A stretch of 64,000 nucleotides of DNA, taken from Isoperla grammatica (taxonomy: Eukaryota; Arthropoda; Insecta; Plecoptera; Perlodidae). The position numbers and the translations under genes are program-made. The notes beneath the pieces were generated by a model. The model was not told the origin of the DNA and made no database searches. It saw nothing but the letters and a program-made list of their open reading frames with translations. Of the stretch, positions 37,769 to 49,900 are shown one piece after another (the stretch's first letter is position 1; each line of letters opens with the position of its first letter). Where the stretch lies: positions 682,001 to 746,000 of the forward strand of contig CAMDTW010000642.1 in assembly GCA_945910005.1 (NCBI GenBank). The letters run 5' to 3'.

Positions 37769-40700
37769 ATGGTCGATATTACGGCAGAACTAAACAAGTT
37801 AGTTGCTCGACGCGAGTTCATATTCGCGTCCGCCCAACGAACGTACACTGCGTTCGAAAAAATAAAGCCTGAACAAGTTGAGTCACATAGGCCTCGGTTC
37901 GATGAATTATCTGTTTTGAAATCGGATTTTCAAGAAATTCAAATGTCCATTGCCGATCTCAACACTCAAGTAGTTCTTCCTGCCAAGCCGATCGAAATAG
38001 ACAAAGTTCAGGAGAGTTTTGAAACGTTGTTTTACGCTGCCAAATCTCGGTTTCTCACGGCTGATAAATTAAATCAGCGTCCTGCTGTGACTCAACCTGG
38101 GTCTCTACCCGCTTCAGTCAAACCATCCATTGCATTGCCTGTCATAGATCTTCCCAAGTTCAAAGGTGACATTTGTAAATGGCCCGAGTTCTATGCTCTA
38201 TTCAAGTCTCTTATTGATGATAACAAGTCATTAAGTAATGTTCAAAAATTACACTATTTAAAAACTTCGTTGTCTGAAATACCGTTGGCACTCATCTCAG
38301 AGTTTCAAATAATTGAGGAAAATTATCCCCTCGCTTTGCAAACGCTCGTCTCTCGTTATCAAAACAAGCGATTATTAGGGAGCTTATATGTTCACAAGAT
38401 TTTAGATTTTGTTCCTCTGAAAACGTCATCTTATGACGGTCTTCAAGCATTTCTCAAAGTACATCGCAATTCTGTCGACTCTTTGAAAGCCCTGAATATT
38501 CCTGACCTGGGCGATTTCCTTCTACTGTGTTTGGCATTAGCTAACCTCGATACGTCATCTCGCAAAGCTTTTGAAACCAAACAATCGTCTAATTCGACTC
38601 CCGAATATAAATCGCTTATTGATTTTGTCGAAGACCAATCTAAAGTAATGGAGTTATGTGCTGTCGGTAAAAACTCAGTCACTTCTGTCAAAAGTTCTCC
38701 CCCTGTGAAGAAAGTAAATACGTTGATGGTGTCATCTGATGTTTCGAACATGAGTTCAAAACCATCTCACAATGACTCATCTCGCAATCACGCTCATACT
38801 AACGTGTCCACTTGTCCGTTATGTAAGGCTTCGCATTCATTCTATCAATGTAATGCTTTCCGTGGTTTAACCGTAGACCAACGTTACGACACTCTGCGAC
38901 AGTTAAAACGCTGTTTTAATTGTATGGGTGCACATCTACGAACCCAATGCAGTTCGACAAAGTCTTGTTCCGTGTGTCATAGTACCAAACATCACTCTAT
39001 GTTGCATGTAGACTCCACTCAGTCTTCCGTGGACGATACTCCTGTCTCCGATCAAGGCCATCAGGTGCCACAGACTCTGTCGTGTCAAGTCCGGGATTCG
39101 AACCCCACTCATCAAACTGTCATATTGGGCACCGTTCGCGCACTCATAAGTGATGCCCACGGGATATTGCACCCATTTCGTGCGGTTATTGACTCCGGGT
39201 CGCAAATCTCTGCCATCACTAATTCGTTAGTGCAACGTTTGGGTTTAAAGGTCAAACCAGCCACCGCCCAACTGTCAGGTGTTGGTCAAATTCATGCTCG
39301 TGTGCATGGTATCGTTCAATGCAGTATAGCGTCTCGACGTTCTAAGCAACCGGCTATGCATTATGTCAATGCGCACGTTCTCTCAACTATCGCCGGCAAT
39401 TTGCCTACTTCCTCCGTGTCCACTGAGGTCATAAAGCGCTATCATGACCTCGACCTCGCTGACGATCACTTCAATGTTCCCGGACCCATTGATTTTCTCA
39501 TTGGTGCCGATCTCTACTCTGACATTCTCTGTAAAACTGGAAACACAATCGTAGGCAGCAAACCTGCTGCACTCAACACGGTTTTCGGTTGGGTGATTTT
39601 GGGTCCAGTCAACTCTTTTGAACCTGCACCTGAGTCATCCTACTCTTTTCTCGCCGTGGCCAATACTCCTTTGGAACACACTCTTCGTCTCTTCTGGGAA
39701 ACAGAAGAAGTTAGTCGACCCCCCTCTCTAGACCCATTGGATTCGCTCGCTGAAGAGCATTTCATTAAAACCCACTCTCGCGACCCATGCGGTCGCTACT
39801 CGGTCGCTCTACCTTTCAAGCCTGACTGCATCATGCCAGGCTATAATCGTGACGTCGCGCTCAAGAACTTTGTCAGTTTGGAGCGTCGTCTAAAGCGTGA
39901 TCCTCCACTTCATGACACCTATCACGAGTTCATGAGTGAATACGCTCGTTCACTGCATATGCAGCCTGCTCCTCAACCTTCAAAGTACATTATCCCGCAC
40001 CATTGTGTACACAAGGTCCCAAGCTCTACCACTAAGTTGCGAGTGGTATTCAACGCCTCCTCCCCTGATAAACGTGGAGTTGCTCTCAACCACGTCTTGC
40101 TCAGTGGTCCCAAACTTCAGAGTGACCTTACCCGGGTTCTCACCACCTTTCGTGTCTATCCCGTAGCCCTGTGCGCGGACGTGAGACAGATGTACCGTCA
40201 AATCCTTGTACACCAAGACGACCGTGTCTATCAGCACATATTTTGGCGCCCGGAACCTTCCTCCCCTGTTATTGAGTACGAGCTCAACACAGTAACTTAC
40301 GGTCTCACGCCCTCTGCTTTCCAGGCCCAAAGAGTGTTGCAGCAACTTGTCAAGGACGAGGGCGCGCAGTATCCTCTCGCTCCACGCGCCCTCACTTCAA
40401 ACATCTACATCGATGACATAGTATCCGGTGCCAGTGACCTTGACGAAGCTCTCGCGCTTCGCGCTGAGTTGCAATCAATCACTCAGTGCGCCGGGGTCGA
40501 ACTTCGCAAATGGGCTAGCAACTCTCCCGACGCTCTTAGCGCTCTTCCCCAGGACCACCTGGAGACTCCCCTGGTATTCTCTAACGATGAGCAGACTCTG
40601 AAAATTCTTGGATTGTTGTGGGACCCTCGCTCTGATTGCTTCAGTTTTCACACTCTACCTTTCGAAGGTTGCGTCACAAAACGTTCCATACTCTCCTACA

Positions 40701-42751
40701 TTGCGCGCATATTCGACCCTCTTGGGTTTCTCACCCCTTTCCTCTCCTGGATGAAGGTGTTCATGCAGAATCTCTGGCTCTTGCGCGTGGAGTGGGACGA
40801 ATCACTTCCGGAGTCGCTTTCTCAGACTTGGATCACTGCCATCGAAAGCGTGTCCAAGTTGAGTGATGTCAGTGTTCCGCGCCTCCTTGTTTTGAGTGAC
40901 GCCACCTACCGGCTTGTGGGGTTTTGTGACGCCTCCGAGAAGGCCTATGCTGCTACTCTCTATTTGCACGTTGAGACGTGCTCGCAATCTCATGTCAGAC
41001 TGTTGAGAGGCAGGAGCAAGGTCGCGCCCGTCAAGCTTCTCACTGTCCCTAAACTGGAGCTCAGTGGCGCATTGTTATTGTCTCGGGTGTTGAAAGATGC
41101 CCTGCCCGCTCTCGAGTCCTTGCACATAGAAACAGTGTTGCTCTATACCGATTCCACGATCGTACTTGCCTGGCTCTCTACCCCCCCGCACCAGCTTAAG
41201 ACTTTCGTCGCCAATCGTGTGGTTGAAATTCTCGAGACCACTTCTCCTCTGAACTGGTCTCACGTTCGTTCCGAAGAGAACCCTGCCGACTGTGCCTCTC
41301 GGGGACTTCTCCCCCAGGACTTGTTGAACCATCCCATATGGTTCTCTGGTCCCCCGTTCATGCGTTCGCCCCCCTTTACGTGGCCTCGCTCGGTCCCCTC
41401 GCGTGAACCTAGCCACGAGGTGCCTGAGCTGAAAGCGTCTCCCACAGTTCTGATCAGTCTTGACCCCGTTGTTGACCCTCTACTAGTTAAGCTGCAAAGC
41501 TTCTCTTCGCTCATCAAAGCCAAGCGCGTGTTTGGTCACGTGGTACGGTTTTCCCGCATTTTGCTTGCTCGCCGAAGTCAGCTTGCTCCCCCCACTGGTC
41601 CCCTGCTTCCGTTCGAACTTGAGGACGCGATGCGTTTGTTCGTACGCATCACTCAACGACATTATTTCGCCAATGAGTTCAAGCAATTGGCGAAACACTC
41701 GCCCGTGTCTCACCGCTTCGCCCCCCTCAAACCCTTCATTGACTCCCGTGGGTTTCTCAGGGTGGGCGGCAGACTTCACTACTCTTCACTTCCCGAAGAC
41801 GCACGTCATCCGCTCTTGCTTCCCAAAGAAGCTCATCTGTCCGCGCTCTTGTGTGATGCTTTTCATCTCACGTCATTGCACTCTGGCCCTCGCACTGTGC
41901 AAGCTCTCATTCAGCAGATGTATTGGATCGTTGCTTTACGCGGTTTATTGCGGCAACGCATTCGACGTTGCTTAACCTGTTTCAAATTCCGCGCCAAGCC
42001 TGTTCAGCCAATCATGGCTGAGCTGCCTGAACCTCGCGCTAAGCCTTCACGCGCTTTCCTAAACGTAGGCACTGACTACGCTGGCCCTTTCTCCGTGAAG
42101 ACGAGTTCCCGCCGTAACGCCCCCATCGTCAAGGGTTATTTGTGCCTGTTCATCTGCATGGCCACTAAGGCTATTCACCTAGAGTTGGTCTCGGACTTAT
42201 CCACTGAAGCCTTCCTGACCTGTCTTGATCGGTTTCTCGCTCGTCGTGGCCTCCCCGCTCATATTTATTCCGACTGTGGTCGTAATTACGTAGGTGCTGC
42301 CCGTACTCTCCGCGAGATACACGATTCTCTCACCTCAGCTGAAACTACTATCGCTGACAAGCTCGCTCTACGTAATGTTCAGTGGCATTTCAACCCCCCT
42401 TACGCCCCTAATTTCGGTGGCCTATGGGAAGCTGGAGTGAAGTCCGCCAAACTGCTTCTGCATAGATTAATTAAGGATTCCTCCCTTAATTTCGAGGAGT
42501 ATTCTACCCTGTTTGCACGTATTGAAGCCGTGTTGAATAGTCGACCTCTTTGTGCCACTTCGTTCGACCCCCTGGAAGGCCCTGATTACCTTTCCCCCGC
42601 CCACTTGTTGATTGGCACCTCACTTCTCGCACCTCCTGAAACAACTGTCGCCGAGTCTACTTCTCACCTTTCTCGTTGGCATCAAGTGCGTCAGCTGCAT
42701 CAATCCTTCTGGACGCGTTGGTCCAGAGAGTATCTGCATACGCAAATGTAG
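37769..42751 (+). CDS. gag-pol: BEL/Pao Gag-Pol polyprotein, ended by an in-frame TAG
   Basis: 1660 codons from the ATG at 37769, chosen for its favourable context (A at -3, G at +4) and because Gag-like sequence begins there; the frame is open further upstream. Residues from this Met: DUF1759-like Gag region about 105-260 (LPKFKGDICKWPEFY); three Cys/His knuckles at C349-C361, C382-C394 and from C400; aspartic protease DSGS at 475; reverse transcriptase with Asp804 (CADVRQMYRQI) and the YIDD box with Asp882-883; RNase H with Asp1054, Glu1097, Asp1128 and Asp1174; integrase zinc domain H1366, H1371, C1401, C1404; integrase core Asp1436 (GTDYAG), Asp1502 (YSDCGRN) and Glu1554 (GLWEAG). All catalytic residues looked for are present. 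The protein would copy element RNA and integrate it. Codon 1661 is TAG, and homology continues past it in the same frame. Confidence 0.95.
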   Translation: MVDITAELNKLVARREFIFASAQRTYTAFEKIKPEQVESHRPRFDELSVLKSDFQEIQMSIADLNTQVVLPAKPIEIDKVQESFETLFYAAKSRFLTADKLNQRPAVTQPGSLPASVKPSIALPVIDLPKFKGDICKWPEFYALFKSLIDDNKSLSNVQKLHYLKTSLSEIPLALISEFQIIEENYPLALQTLVSRYQNKRLLGSLYVHKILDFVPLKTSSYDGLQAFLKVHRNSVDSLKALNIPDLGDFLLLCLALANLDTSSRKAFETKQSSNSTPEYKSLIDFVEDQSKVMELCAVGKNSVTSVKSSPPVKKVNTLMVSSDVSNMSSKPSHNDSSRNHAHTNVSTCPLCKASHSFYQCNAFRGLTVDQRYDTLRQLKRCFNCMGAHLRTQCSSTKSCSVCHSTKHHSMLHVDSTQSSVDDTPVSDQGHQVPQTLSCQVRDSNPTHQTVILGTVRALISDAHGILHPFRAVIDSGSQISAITNSLVQRLGLKVKPATAQLSGVGQIHARVHGIVQCSIASRRSKQPAMHYVNAHVLSTIAGNLPTSSVSTEVIKRYHDLDLADDHFNVPGPIDFLIGADLYSDILCKTGNTIVGSKPAALNTVFGWVILGPVNSFEPAPESSYSFLAVANTPLEHTLRLFWETEEVSRPPSLDPLDSLAEEHFIKTHSRDPCGRYSVALPFKPDCIMPGYNRDVALKNFVSLERRLKRDPPLHDTYHEFMSEYARSLHMQPAPQPSKYIIPHHCVHKVPSSTTKLRVVFNASSPDKRGVALNHVLLSGPKLQSDLTRVLTTFRVYPVALCADVRQMYRQILVHQDDRVYQHIFWRPEPSSPVIEYELNTVTYGLTPSAFQAQRVLQQLVKDEGAQYPLAPRALTSNIYIDDIVSGASDLDEALALRAELQSITQCAGVELRKWASNSPDALSALPQDHLETPLVFSNDEQTLKILGLLWDPRSDCFSFHTLPFEGCVTKRSILSYIARIFDPLGFLTPFLSWMKVFMQNLWLLRVEWDESLPESLSQTWITAIESVSKLSDVSVPRLLVLSDATYRLVGFCDASEKAYAATLYLHVETCSQSHVRLLRGRSKVAPVKLLTVPKLELSGALLLSRVLKDALPALESLHIETVLLYTDSTIVLAWLSTPPHQLKTFVANRVVEILETTSPLNWSHVRSEENPADCASRGLLPQDLLNHPIWFSGPPFMRSPPFTWPRSVPSREPSHEVPELKASPTVLISLDPVVDPLLVKLQSFSSLIKAKRVFGHVVRFSRILLARRSQLAPPTGPLLPFELEDAMRLFVRITQRHYFANEFKQLAKHSPVSHRFAPLKPFIDSRGFLRVGGRLHYSSLPEDARHPLLLPKEAHLSALLCDAFHLTSLHSGPRTVQALIQQMYWIVALRGLLRQRIRRCLTCFKFRAKPVQPIMAELPEPRAKPSRAFLNVGTDYAGPFSVKTSSRRNAPIVKGYLCLFICMATKAIHLELVSDLSTEAFLTCLDRFLARRGLPAHIYSDCGRNYVGAARTLREIHDSLTSAETTIADKLALRNVQWHFNPPYAPNFGGLWEAGVKSAKLLLHRLIKDSSLNFEEYSTLFARIEAVLNSRPLCATSFDPLEGPDYLSPAHLLIGTSLLAPPETTVAESTSHLSRWHQVRQLHQSFWTRWSREYLHTQM

Positions 42752-42964
42752 CGTGGGAAGTGGGTGCGCGCGTGTCCAAATCTCAGGGTCGGTGACGTCG
42801 TCTTCGTGTTGGAACCCGCCACTACCCCTTTATCTTGGCCTATTGGCAGGGTGGTTCAAGTGTGCCCCGGTAACGACAACGTCGTCCGAGTCGCGTCCGT
42901 TCGCACGTCTAAAGGAGTGTTCACCCGACCGGTGAACAAGTTAGTTACCCTCCCCTCTCTTTAG
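42752..42964 (+). pseudogene. C-terminal DUF5641-like tail of Pol, beyond the TAG
   Basis: After the TAG at 42749-42751 the same frame stays open for 70 more codons to a second TAG at 42962-42964. It contains NLRVGDVVFVLEP and a GRVVQVCPGNDN stretch, the pattern of the small beta-rich DUF5641 domain that follows the integrase core in BEL/Pao elements. The continuity of frame and family pattern shows this is the natural end of the polyprotein. The intervening stop is either a recent nonsense change or a read-through codon; one copy cannot decide. It has no good ATG of its own, since the earliest likely start is GTG. Confidence 0.8.
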
Positions 42965-43050
42965 TCGTTCGTTTCGGAGTGTTGTTAGATTTAGTTTTGT
43001 AGTTCTTAGGTTGTTATTTCTCATTGTCCTATCTAAAATTGGTCTATTTT
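42965..43050 (+). other. 3' untranslated segment of the element
   Basis: About 85 bp of T-rich sequence between the end of the Pol tail and the purine tract. It includes an imperfect inverted pair, CTAAAATTGG and GGTCTATTTTAG. There is no open frame and no envelope gene. Confidence 0.6.
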
Positions 43051-43062
43051 AGGTGGGCGGTA
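43051..43062 (+). other. Polypurine tract
   Basis: AGGTGGGCGG followed by TA lies immediately before the 3' LTR start TGTTCGCGCC. A purine-rich run here is the expected primer site for plus-strand DNA synthesis. It is short and interrupted by T and C, so the exact primer is uncertain. Confidence 0.65.
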
Positions 43063-43566
43063 TGTTCGCGCCAATTTTTCGTCGCTATTGTTATGTATTA
43101 TTCCGGGGTTGGTCAACCTGTATATTATTATCATATGTTTCGATTTTGGGCCAATCACGTAATCTCTTACCGTTTTCCCGTTTAGAGCCCGTTTGCTTAT
43201 CTCTTATCTCGTCAGTATTGCTCGAGCTTCGATCTCGTGAAGTTCAATTTTTCTAGTGTTCCAGTCTTCGACCTCGTCGGTCACGTCAAGTTGGTTTTCT
43301 CTCTCGTTATTCTCTCGTTGCGCCCAAGACTGCTTCCTCGACGCTGCATGTCCTGGGTTCGATCGACTTCCAGGCATTTTCATCTTTCCTTCTTTTCTCT
43401 TCTAAACTCGAGTTTCTTTCTTCTATCTCTTTCTCTCGACGGCCACTTTCCGCCAGTCGCTATTATCTACGCTACGTCACCTTCGAACATCATTGGGGTA
43501 AGTTTCAAACACAAATATATACAGTCCACTAAAAAACTCTTCGGAGTGAGCACCCCGGCTCAAACA
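43063..43566 (+). repeat. 3' LTR (intact ends TGTT...AACA)
   Basis: 504 bp starting TGTTCGCGCC and ending CTCAAACA, so the termini form the short inverted repeat TGTT/AACA. It is the only one of the three LTRs here with both termini intact and so defines the true LTR. It carries one private change (GATCGACTTCC) compared with the other two. It is followed directly by satellite GGCTTATATG, identical to the sequence after the solo LTR at 1831. Confidence 0.95.
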
Positions 43567-46500
43567 GGCTTATATGTCACTGACTTAGCGCAGGGTTAAT
43601 CAAGTACAGTCAACGTCACAAGCGAGAAAACATGCGTTGTCCTGATACGTTGCATGTAGTGGCTTTCATGTCACTGACTTAGCGCAGGGTTTATCAAGTA
43701 CAGTCACCGTCACAAGCGACGAAACATGCGTTGTCGTCATATGTTGCATGTAGTGGCTTTCATGTCACTGACTTAGCGCAGGGTTTATCAAGTTCAGTCA
43801 CCGTCACAACCAAGGAAACATGCGTTGTCCTGACACGTTGCATGTAGTGGCTTCTATAACACTGACTAAGCGCAGGGTTTATCAAGTACAGTCACCGTCA
43901 CAAGCGAGGAAACATGCGTTGGCCTCATACGTTGCATGTAGTGGCTTTCATGTCACTGACTTAGGGCAGGGTTTATCAAGTACAGTCACCGTCACAAGCA
44001 AGGAAACATGCGTTGTCTTCATATGTTGCATGTAGTTGCTTCTATGTCACTGACTTAGCGCAGGGTTTATCAAGTACAGTCACCGTCACAAGCAAGGAAA
44101 CATGCGTTGTACTTATATGTTGCATGTAGTGGCTTCTATGTCACTGACTTAGCGCAAGAATTATCAAGTACAGTCACCGTCACAAGCGAGGAAACCTGCG
44201 TTGTCCTGATACGTTGCATATAGTGGCTTTCATGTCACTGACTTAGCGCAGGGTTTATCAAGTACAGTCACCGTCACAAGCAAGGAAACATGCGTTGTCC
44301 TGATATGTTCATGTAGTGGCTTTTAAGTCACTGACTTAGCGCAGGGTTTATCAAGTACAGTCACCGTCACAAGCAAGGAAACATGCGTTATCCTGATACG
44401 TTGCATGTAGTGGCTTCTATGTCACTGACTTAGCGCAGGGTTTATCAAGTACAGTCACCTTCACAAGCGAGGAAACATGCGTTGTTTCATATGTTGCATG
44501 AAGTGGCTTTCATGTCACTGACTTAGCGCAGGGTTTATCAAGTACAGTCACCGTCACAAGCGAAGAAACATGCGTTGTTCTCATATGTTGCATGAAGTGG
44601 CTTTCATGTCACTGACTTAGCGCAAGGTTTATCAAGTACAGTCACCGTCACAAGCAAGGAAACATGCGTTGTCCTGATATGTTGCATGTAGTGGCTTCTA
44701 TGTCACTTACTTAGCGCAGGGTTTATCAAGTACAGTCACCGTCACAAGCAAGGAAACATGCGTTGTCCTCATACGTTGCATGTAGTGGCTTCTATGTCAC
44801 TGACTTAGCGCAGGGTTTATCAAGTACAGTCACCGTCACAAGCGAGGAAACATGCGTTGTCCTGATATGTTGCATGTTGTGGCTTCTATGTCACTGACTT
44901 AGCGCAGGGTTTATCAAGTACAGTCGCCGTCACAAAAGAGGAAACATGGGTTGTCCTGATATGTTGCATGAAGTGGCTCTTATGACACTGACTTAGCGCA
45001 GGGTTTATCAAGTACATTTACCGTCACAATAGAGGAAACATGCGTTGTCCTGATATGTTGCATGTAGTGGCTTTCATTTCACTGACTTAGCGCAGGGTTT
45101 ATCAAGTACAGTCACCGTCACAAAAAAGGAAACATGCGTTGTCCTGATATGTTGCATGTAGTGGCTTCTATGTCACTGATTTAGCGCAGGGTTTATCAAG
45201 TACAGTCACCGTCACACTAGAGAAAACATGCGTTTTCCTGATACGTTGCATGTAGTGGCTTTCATGTCACTGACTTAGCGCAGGGTTTATTAAGTTCAGT
45301 CACCGTCACAAGCGAGGAAACATGCGTTGTTCTGATATGTTGCATGTAGTGGCTTCTATGTCACTGACTTAGCCCAGGGTTTATCAAGTACAGTCACCGT
45401 CACAATAGAGGAAACATGCGTCGTCCTGATACGTTGCATGTATTGGCTTCTATGTCACTGACTTAGCGCAGGGTTTATCAAGTACAGTCACCGTCACAAG
45501 CAAGTAAACATGCGTTGTGCTGATACGTTGCATGTAGTGGCTTTCATGTCACTGACTTAGCGCAGGGTTTATCAAGTACAGTCACCGTCACAAGCAAGGA
45601 AACATGCATTGTCCTGATACGTTTCATGTAGTGGCTTCTATGTCACTGACTTAGCGCAGGGTTTATCAAGTACAGTCACCGTCACAATAGAGAAAACATG
45701 CGTTGTCCTGATACGTTGCATGTAGTGGCTTCTATGTCACTGACTTAGCGCAGGGTTTATCAAGTACAGTCACCGTCACAAGCAAGGAAACATGCGTTGT
45801 CCTCATACGTTGCATGTAGTGGCTTCTATGTCACTGACTTAGCGCAGGGTTTATCAAGTACAGTCACCGTCACAAGCGAGGAAACATGCGCTGTCCTCAT
45901 ACGTTTCATGTAGTGGCTTCTATGTCACTGACTTAGCGCAGGGTTTATCAAGTACAGTCACCTTCACAAGTGAGGAAACATGAGTTGTCCTCATATTTTG
46001 CATGAAGTGGCTTTCATGTCACTGACTTAGCGCAGGGTTTATCAAGTACAGTCACCTTCACAAGCGAGGAAACATGCGTTGTTCTCATATGTTGCATGAA
46101 GTGGCTTTCATGTCACTGACTTAGCGCAGGGTTTATCAAGTACAGTCACCGTCACAAGCAAGGAAACATGCGTTGTCCTGATATGTTGCATGAAGTGGCT
46201 TCTATGTCACTGACTTAGCGCAGGGTTTATCAAGTACAGTCACCGTCACAAGCGAGGAAACATGCGTTGTCCTCATATGATGCATGTAGTGGCTTCTATG
46301 TCACTGACTTAGCGCAGGGTTTATCAAGTACAGTCACCGTCACAAGCAAGGAAACATTCGTTGTCCTCATACGTTGCATGTAGTGGCTTCTATGTCACTG
46401 ACTAAGCGAAAGGTTTATCAAGTACAGTCACCGTCACAAGCAAGGAAACATGCGTTGTCCTCATACGTTGCATGTAGTGGCTTTCATGTCACTGACTTAG

Positions 46501-46979
46501 CGCAGGGTTTATCAAGTACAGTCACCGTCACAAGCAAGAAAACATGCGTTGTCCTCATACGTTGCATGTAGTGGCTTCTATGTCACTGATTTGGCGCAGG
46601 GTTTATCAAGTACAGTCACCGTCACAAGCAAGGAAACATGCGTTGTCCTGATACGTTGCATGTAGTGGCTTCTATGTCACTGACTTAGCGCAGGGTTTAT
46701 CAAGTACAGTCACCGTCACAAGCAAGGAAATATGCGTTGTCCTCATACGTTGCATGTAGTGGCTTTCATGTCACTGACTTAGCGCAGGGATTATTAAGTA
46801 CAGTCACCGTCACAAGCAAGGAAACATGCGTTGTCCTCATACGTTGCATGTAGTTGCCTTCATGTCACTGACTTAGCGCAGGGTTTATCAAGTACAGTCA
46901 CCGTCACAATAGAGAAAACATGCGTTGTCCTAATACGTTGCATGTAGTGGCTTTCATGTCACTGACTTAGCGCAGGGTT

Positions 46980-49900
46980 TATCAAGTACAGTCACCAACA
47001 CAAGCGAGGAAACATGCGTTGTTCTGATATGTTGCATGTAGTGGCTTCTATTCACTGACTTAGATCAGGGTTTATCAAGTACAGTCACCGTCACAATAGA
47101 GGAAACATGCGTTGTCCTGATACGTTGCATGTAGTGGCTTCTATGTCACTGACTTGGCGCAGGGTTTATCAAGTACAGTCACCGTCACAAGCAAGTAAAC
47201 ATGCGTTGTGCTGATACGTTGCATTTAGTGGCTTTCATGTCACTGACTTAGCGCAGGGTTTATCAAGTACAGTCACCGTCACAAGCAAGGAAACACGCGT
47301 TGTCCTGATACGTTGCATGTAGTGGCTTCTATGTCACTGACTTAGCGCAGGGTTTATCAAGTACAGTCACCGTCACAATAGAGAAAACATGCGTTGTCCT
47401 GATACGTTGCATGTAGTGGCTTCTATGTCACTGACTTAGCGCAGGGTTTATAAAGTACAGTCACCGTCACAAGCAAGGAAACATGAGTTGTCCTGATATG
47501 TTGCATGTAGTGGCTTCTATGTCACTGACTTAGCTCAGAGTTTATCAAGTACAGTCACCGTCACAAGCAAGAAAACATGCGTTGTCCTGATATGTTGCAT
47601 TTTGTGGCTTTCATGTCACTGACTTAGCGCAGGGTTTATCAAGTACAGTCACCGTCACAAGCAAGGAAACATGCGTTGTTCTGATACCTTGCATGTAGGG
47701 GCTTCTATGTCACTGACTTAGCGCAGGGTTTATCAAGTACAGTCACCGTCACAAGCAAGGAAACATGCGTTGTCCTCATACGTTGCATGTAGTGGCTTCT
47801 ATGTCACTGACTAAGCGCAGGGTTTATCAAGTACAGTCACCGTCACAAGCGAGGAAACATGCGTTGTCCTGATACGTTGCATGTAGTGGCTTCTATGTCA
47901 CTGACTTAGCGCAGGTTTTATCAAGTACAGTCACCGTCACAAGCGAGGAAACATTCGTTGTCCTGATATGTTGCATTAAGTGGCTTATATGTCACTGACT
48001 TAGCGCAGGGTTTATCAAGTACAGTCAACGTCACAAGCGAGAAAACATGCGTTGTTCTGATACGTTGCATGTAGTGGCTTTCATGTCACTGACTTAGCGC
48101 AGGGTTTATCAAGTAAAGTCACCGTCACAAGCGACGAAACATGCGTTGTCGTCATATGTTGCATGTAGTGGCTTTCATGTCACTGACTTAGCGCAGGGTT
48201 TATCAAGTTCAGTCACCGTCACAACCAAGGAAACATGCGTTGTCCTGACACGTTGCATGTAGGGGCTTCTATAACACTGACTTAGCGCAGGGTTTATCAA
48301 GTACAGTCACCGTCACAAGCGAGGAAACATGCGTTGTCCTCATACGTTGCATGTAGTGGCCTTCATGTCACTGACTTAGGGCAGGGTTTATCAAGTACAG
48401 TCACCGTCACAAGCAAGGAAACATGCGTTGTCCTCATATGTTGCATGTAGTTGCTTCTATGTCACTGACTTAGCGCAGGGTTTATCAAGTACAGTCACCG
48501 TCACAAGCAAGGAAACATGCGTTGTCCTCATATGTTGCATGTAGTTGCTTCTATGTCACTGACTTAGCGAAAGAATTATCAAGTACTGTCACCGTCATAA
48601 GCGAGGAAACCTGCGTTGTCCTGATACGTTGCATATAGTGGCTTTCATGTCACTGACTAAGCGCAGGGTTTATCAAGAAGAGTCACCGTCACAAGCAAGG
48701 AAACATGCGTTGTCCTGATATGTTCATGTAGTGGCTTTTAAGTCACTGACTTAGCGCAGGGTTTATCAAGTACAGTCACCGTCACAAGCAAGGAAACATG
48801 CGTTGTCCTCATACGTTGCATGTAGTGGCTTCTATGTCACTGACTTAGCGCAAGGTTTATCAAGTACAGTCACCGTCACAAGCAAGGAAACATGCGTTGT
48901 CCTCATACGTTGCATGTAGTGGCTTTCATGTCACTGACTTAGCGCAGGCTTTATCAAGTACAGTCACCGTCACAAGCAAGGAAACATGCGTTGTCCTCAT
49001 ACGTTGCATGTAGTGGCTTCTATGTCACTGACTTAGCGCAGTGTTTATCAAGTACAGTCACCGTCACAAGCAAGGAAACATGCGTGTTCCTGATACGTTG
49101 CATGTAGTGGCTTCTATGTCACTGACTTAGCGCAGGGTTTATCAAGTACAGTCACCGTCACATGCAAGGAAACATGCGTTGTCCTGATATGTTGCATGTA
49201 GTGGCTTCTATGTCACTGACTTAGCGCAGGGTTTATAAAGTACAGTCACCGGCACACGCGAGGAAACATGCGTTGTCCTCATATGTTGCATGTAGTGGCT
49301 TCTATGTCACTGACTTAGCGCAGGGTTTATCAAGTACAGTCACCGTCACAAGCAAGGAAACATGCGTTGTCCTCATACGTTGCATGTAGTGGCTTCTATG
49401 TCACTGACTTAGCGCAGGGTTTATCAAGTACAGTCACCTTCACAAGCCAGGAAACATGCGTTGTCCTCATACGTTGCATGTAGTGGCTTCTATGTCACTG
49501 ACTTAGCGCAGGCTTTATCAAGTACAGTCACCGTCACAAGCAAGGAAACATGCGTTGTCCTGATATGTTGCATGTAGTGGCTTCTATCTCACTGACTTAG
49601 CGCAGGGTTTATCAAGTACAGTCACCGTCGCAAGCAAGGAAACATGCGTTGTCCTGATATGTTGCATGTAGTGGCTTCTATGTCATTGACTTAGCGCAGG
49701 GTTTATCAAGTACAGTCACCGTCACAAGCGAGGAAACATGCATGTCCTCATACGTTGCATGTAGTGGCTTCTGTGCCTCTGACTTAGCGCAGGGTTTATC
49801 AAGTACAGTCACCGTCACAAGCGAGGAAACATGCGTTGTCCTGATATGTTGCATGAAGTTGCTTCTATGTCACTGACTTAGCGCAGGGTTTATCAAGTAC

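Larger units (their letters stand above)
37053..43566 (+). mobile_element. BEL/Pao LTR retrotransposon, nearly full length
   Basis: A 6.5-kb element sits inside the satellite: 5' LTR 37053-37552, candidate primer site from 37555, leader, one gag-pol frame from the ATG at 37769, short 3' untranslated region, purine tract 43051-43060, and 3' LTR 43063-43566. Domain order with RNase H before integrase, a DUF1759-like Gag and a DUF5641-like C-terminal tail is diagnostic of BEL/Pao. There is no envelope-like frame. The LTRs differ at 5 of 500 aligned bases, so the insertion is fairly young. Defects are a 5' LTR lacking TGTT, no target-site duplication, and a TAG at 42749-42751 before the tail. Autonomous activity in this exact copy is doubtful. 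Confidence 0.95.

Noticed and set aside
39980..40345. Antisense and alternative-frame ORFs inside gag-pol (for example 39980-40345, 41075-41416, 41483-41779, 41532-41975, 42612-42935)
   Set aside because: They overlap a long frame with all expected retroelement motifs and show no domain of their own.
42752..43062. Possible envelope gene between pol and the 3' LTR
   Set aside because: Only about 300 bp is available, and it encodes the Pol tail and a short untranslated region; no signal peptide or membrane segment is seen.
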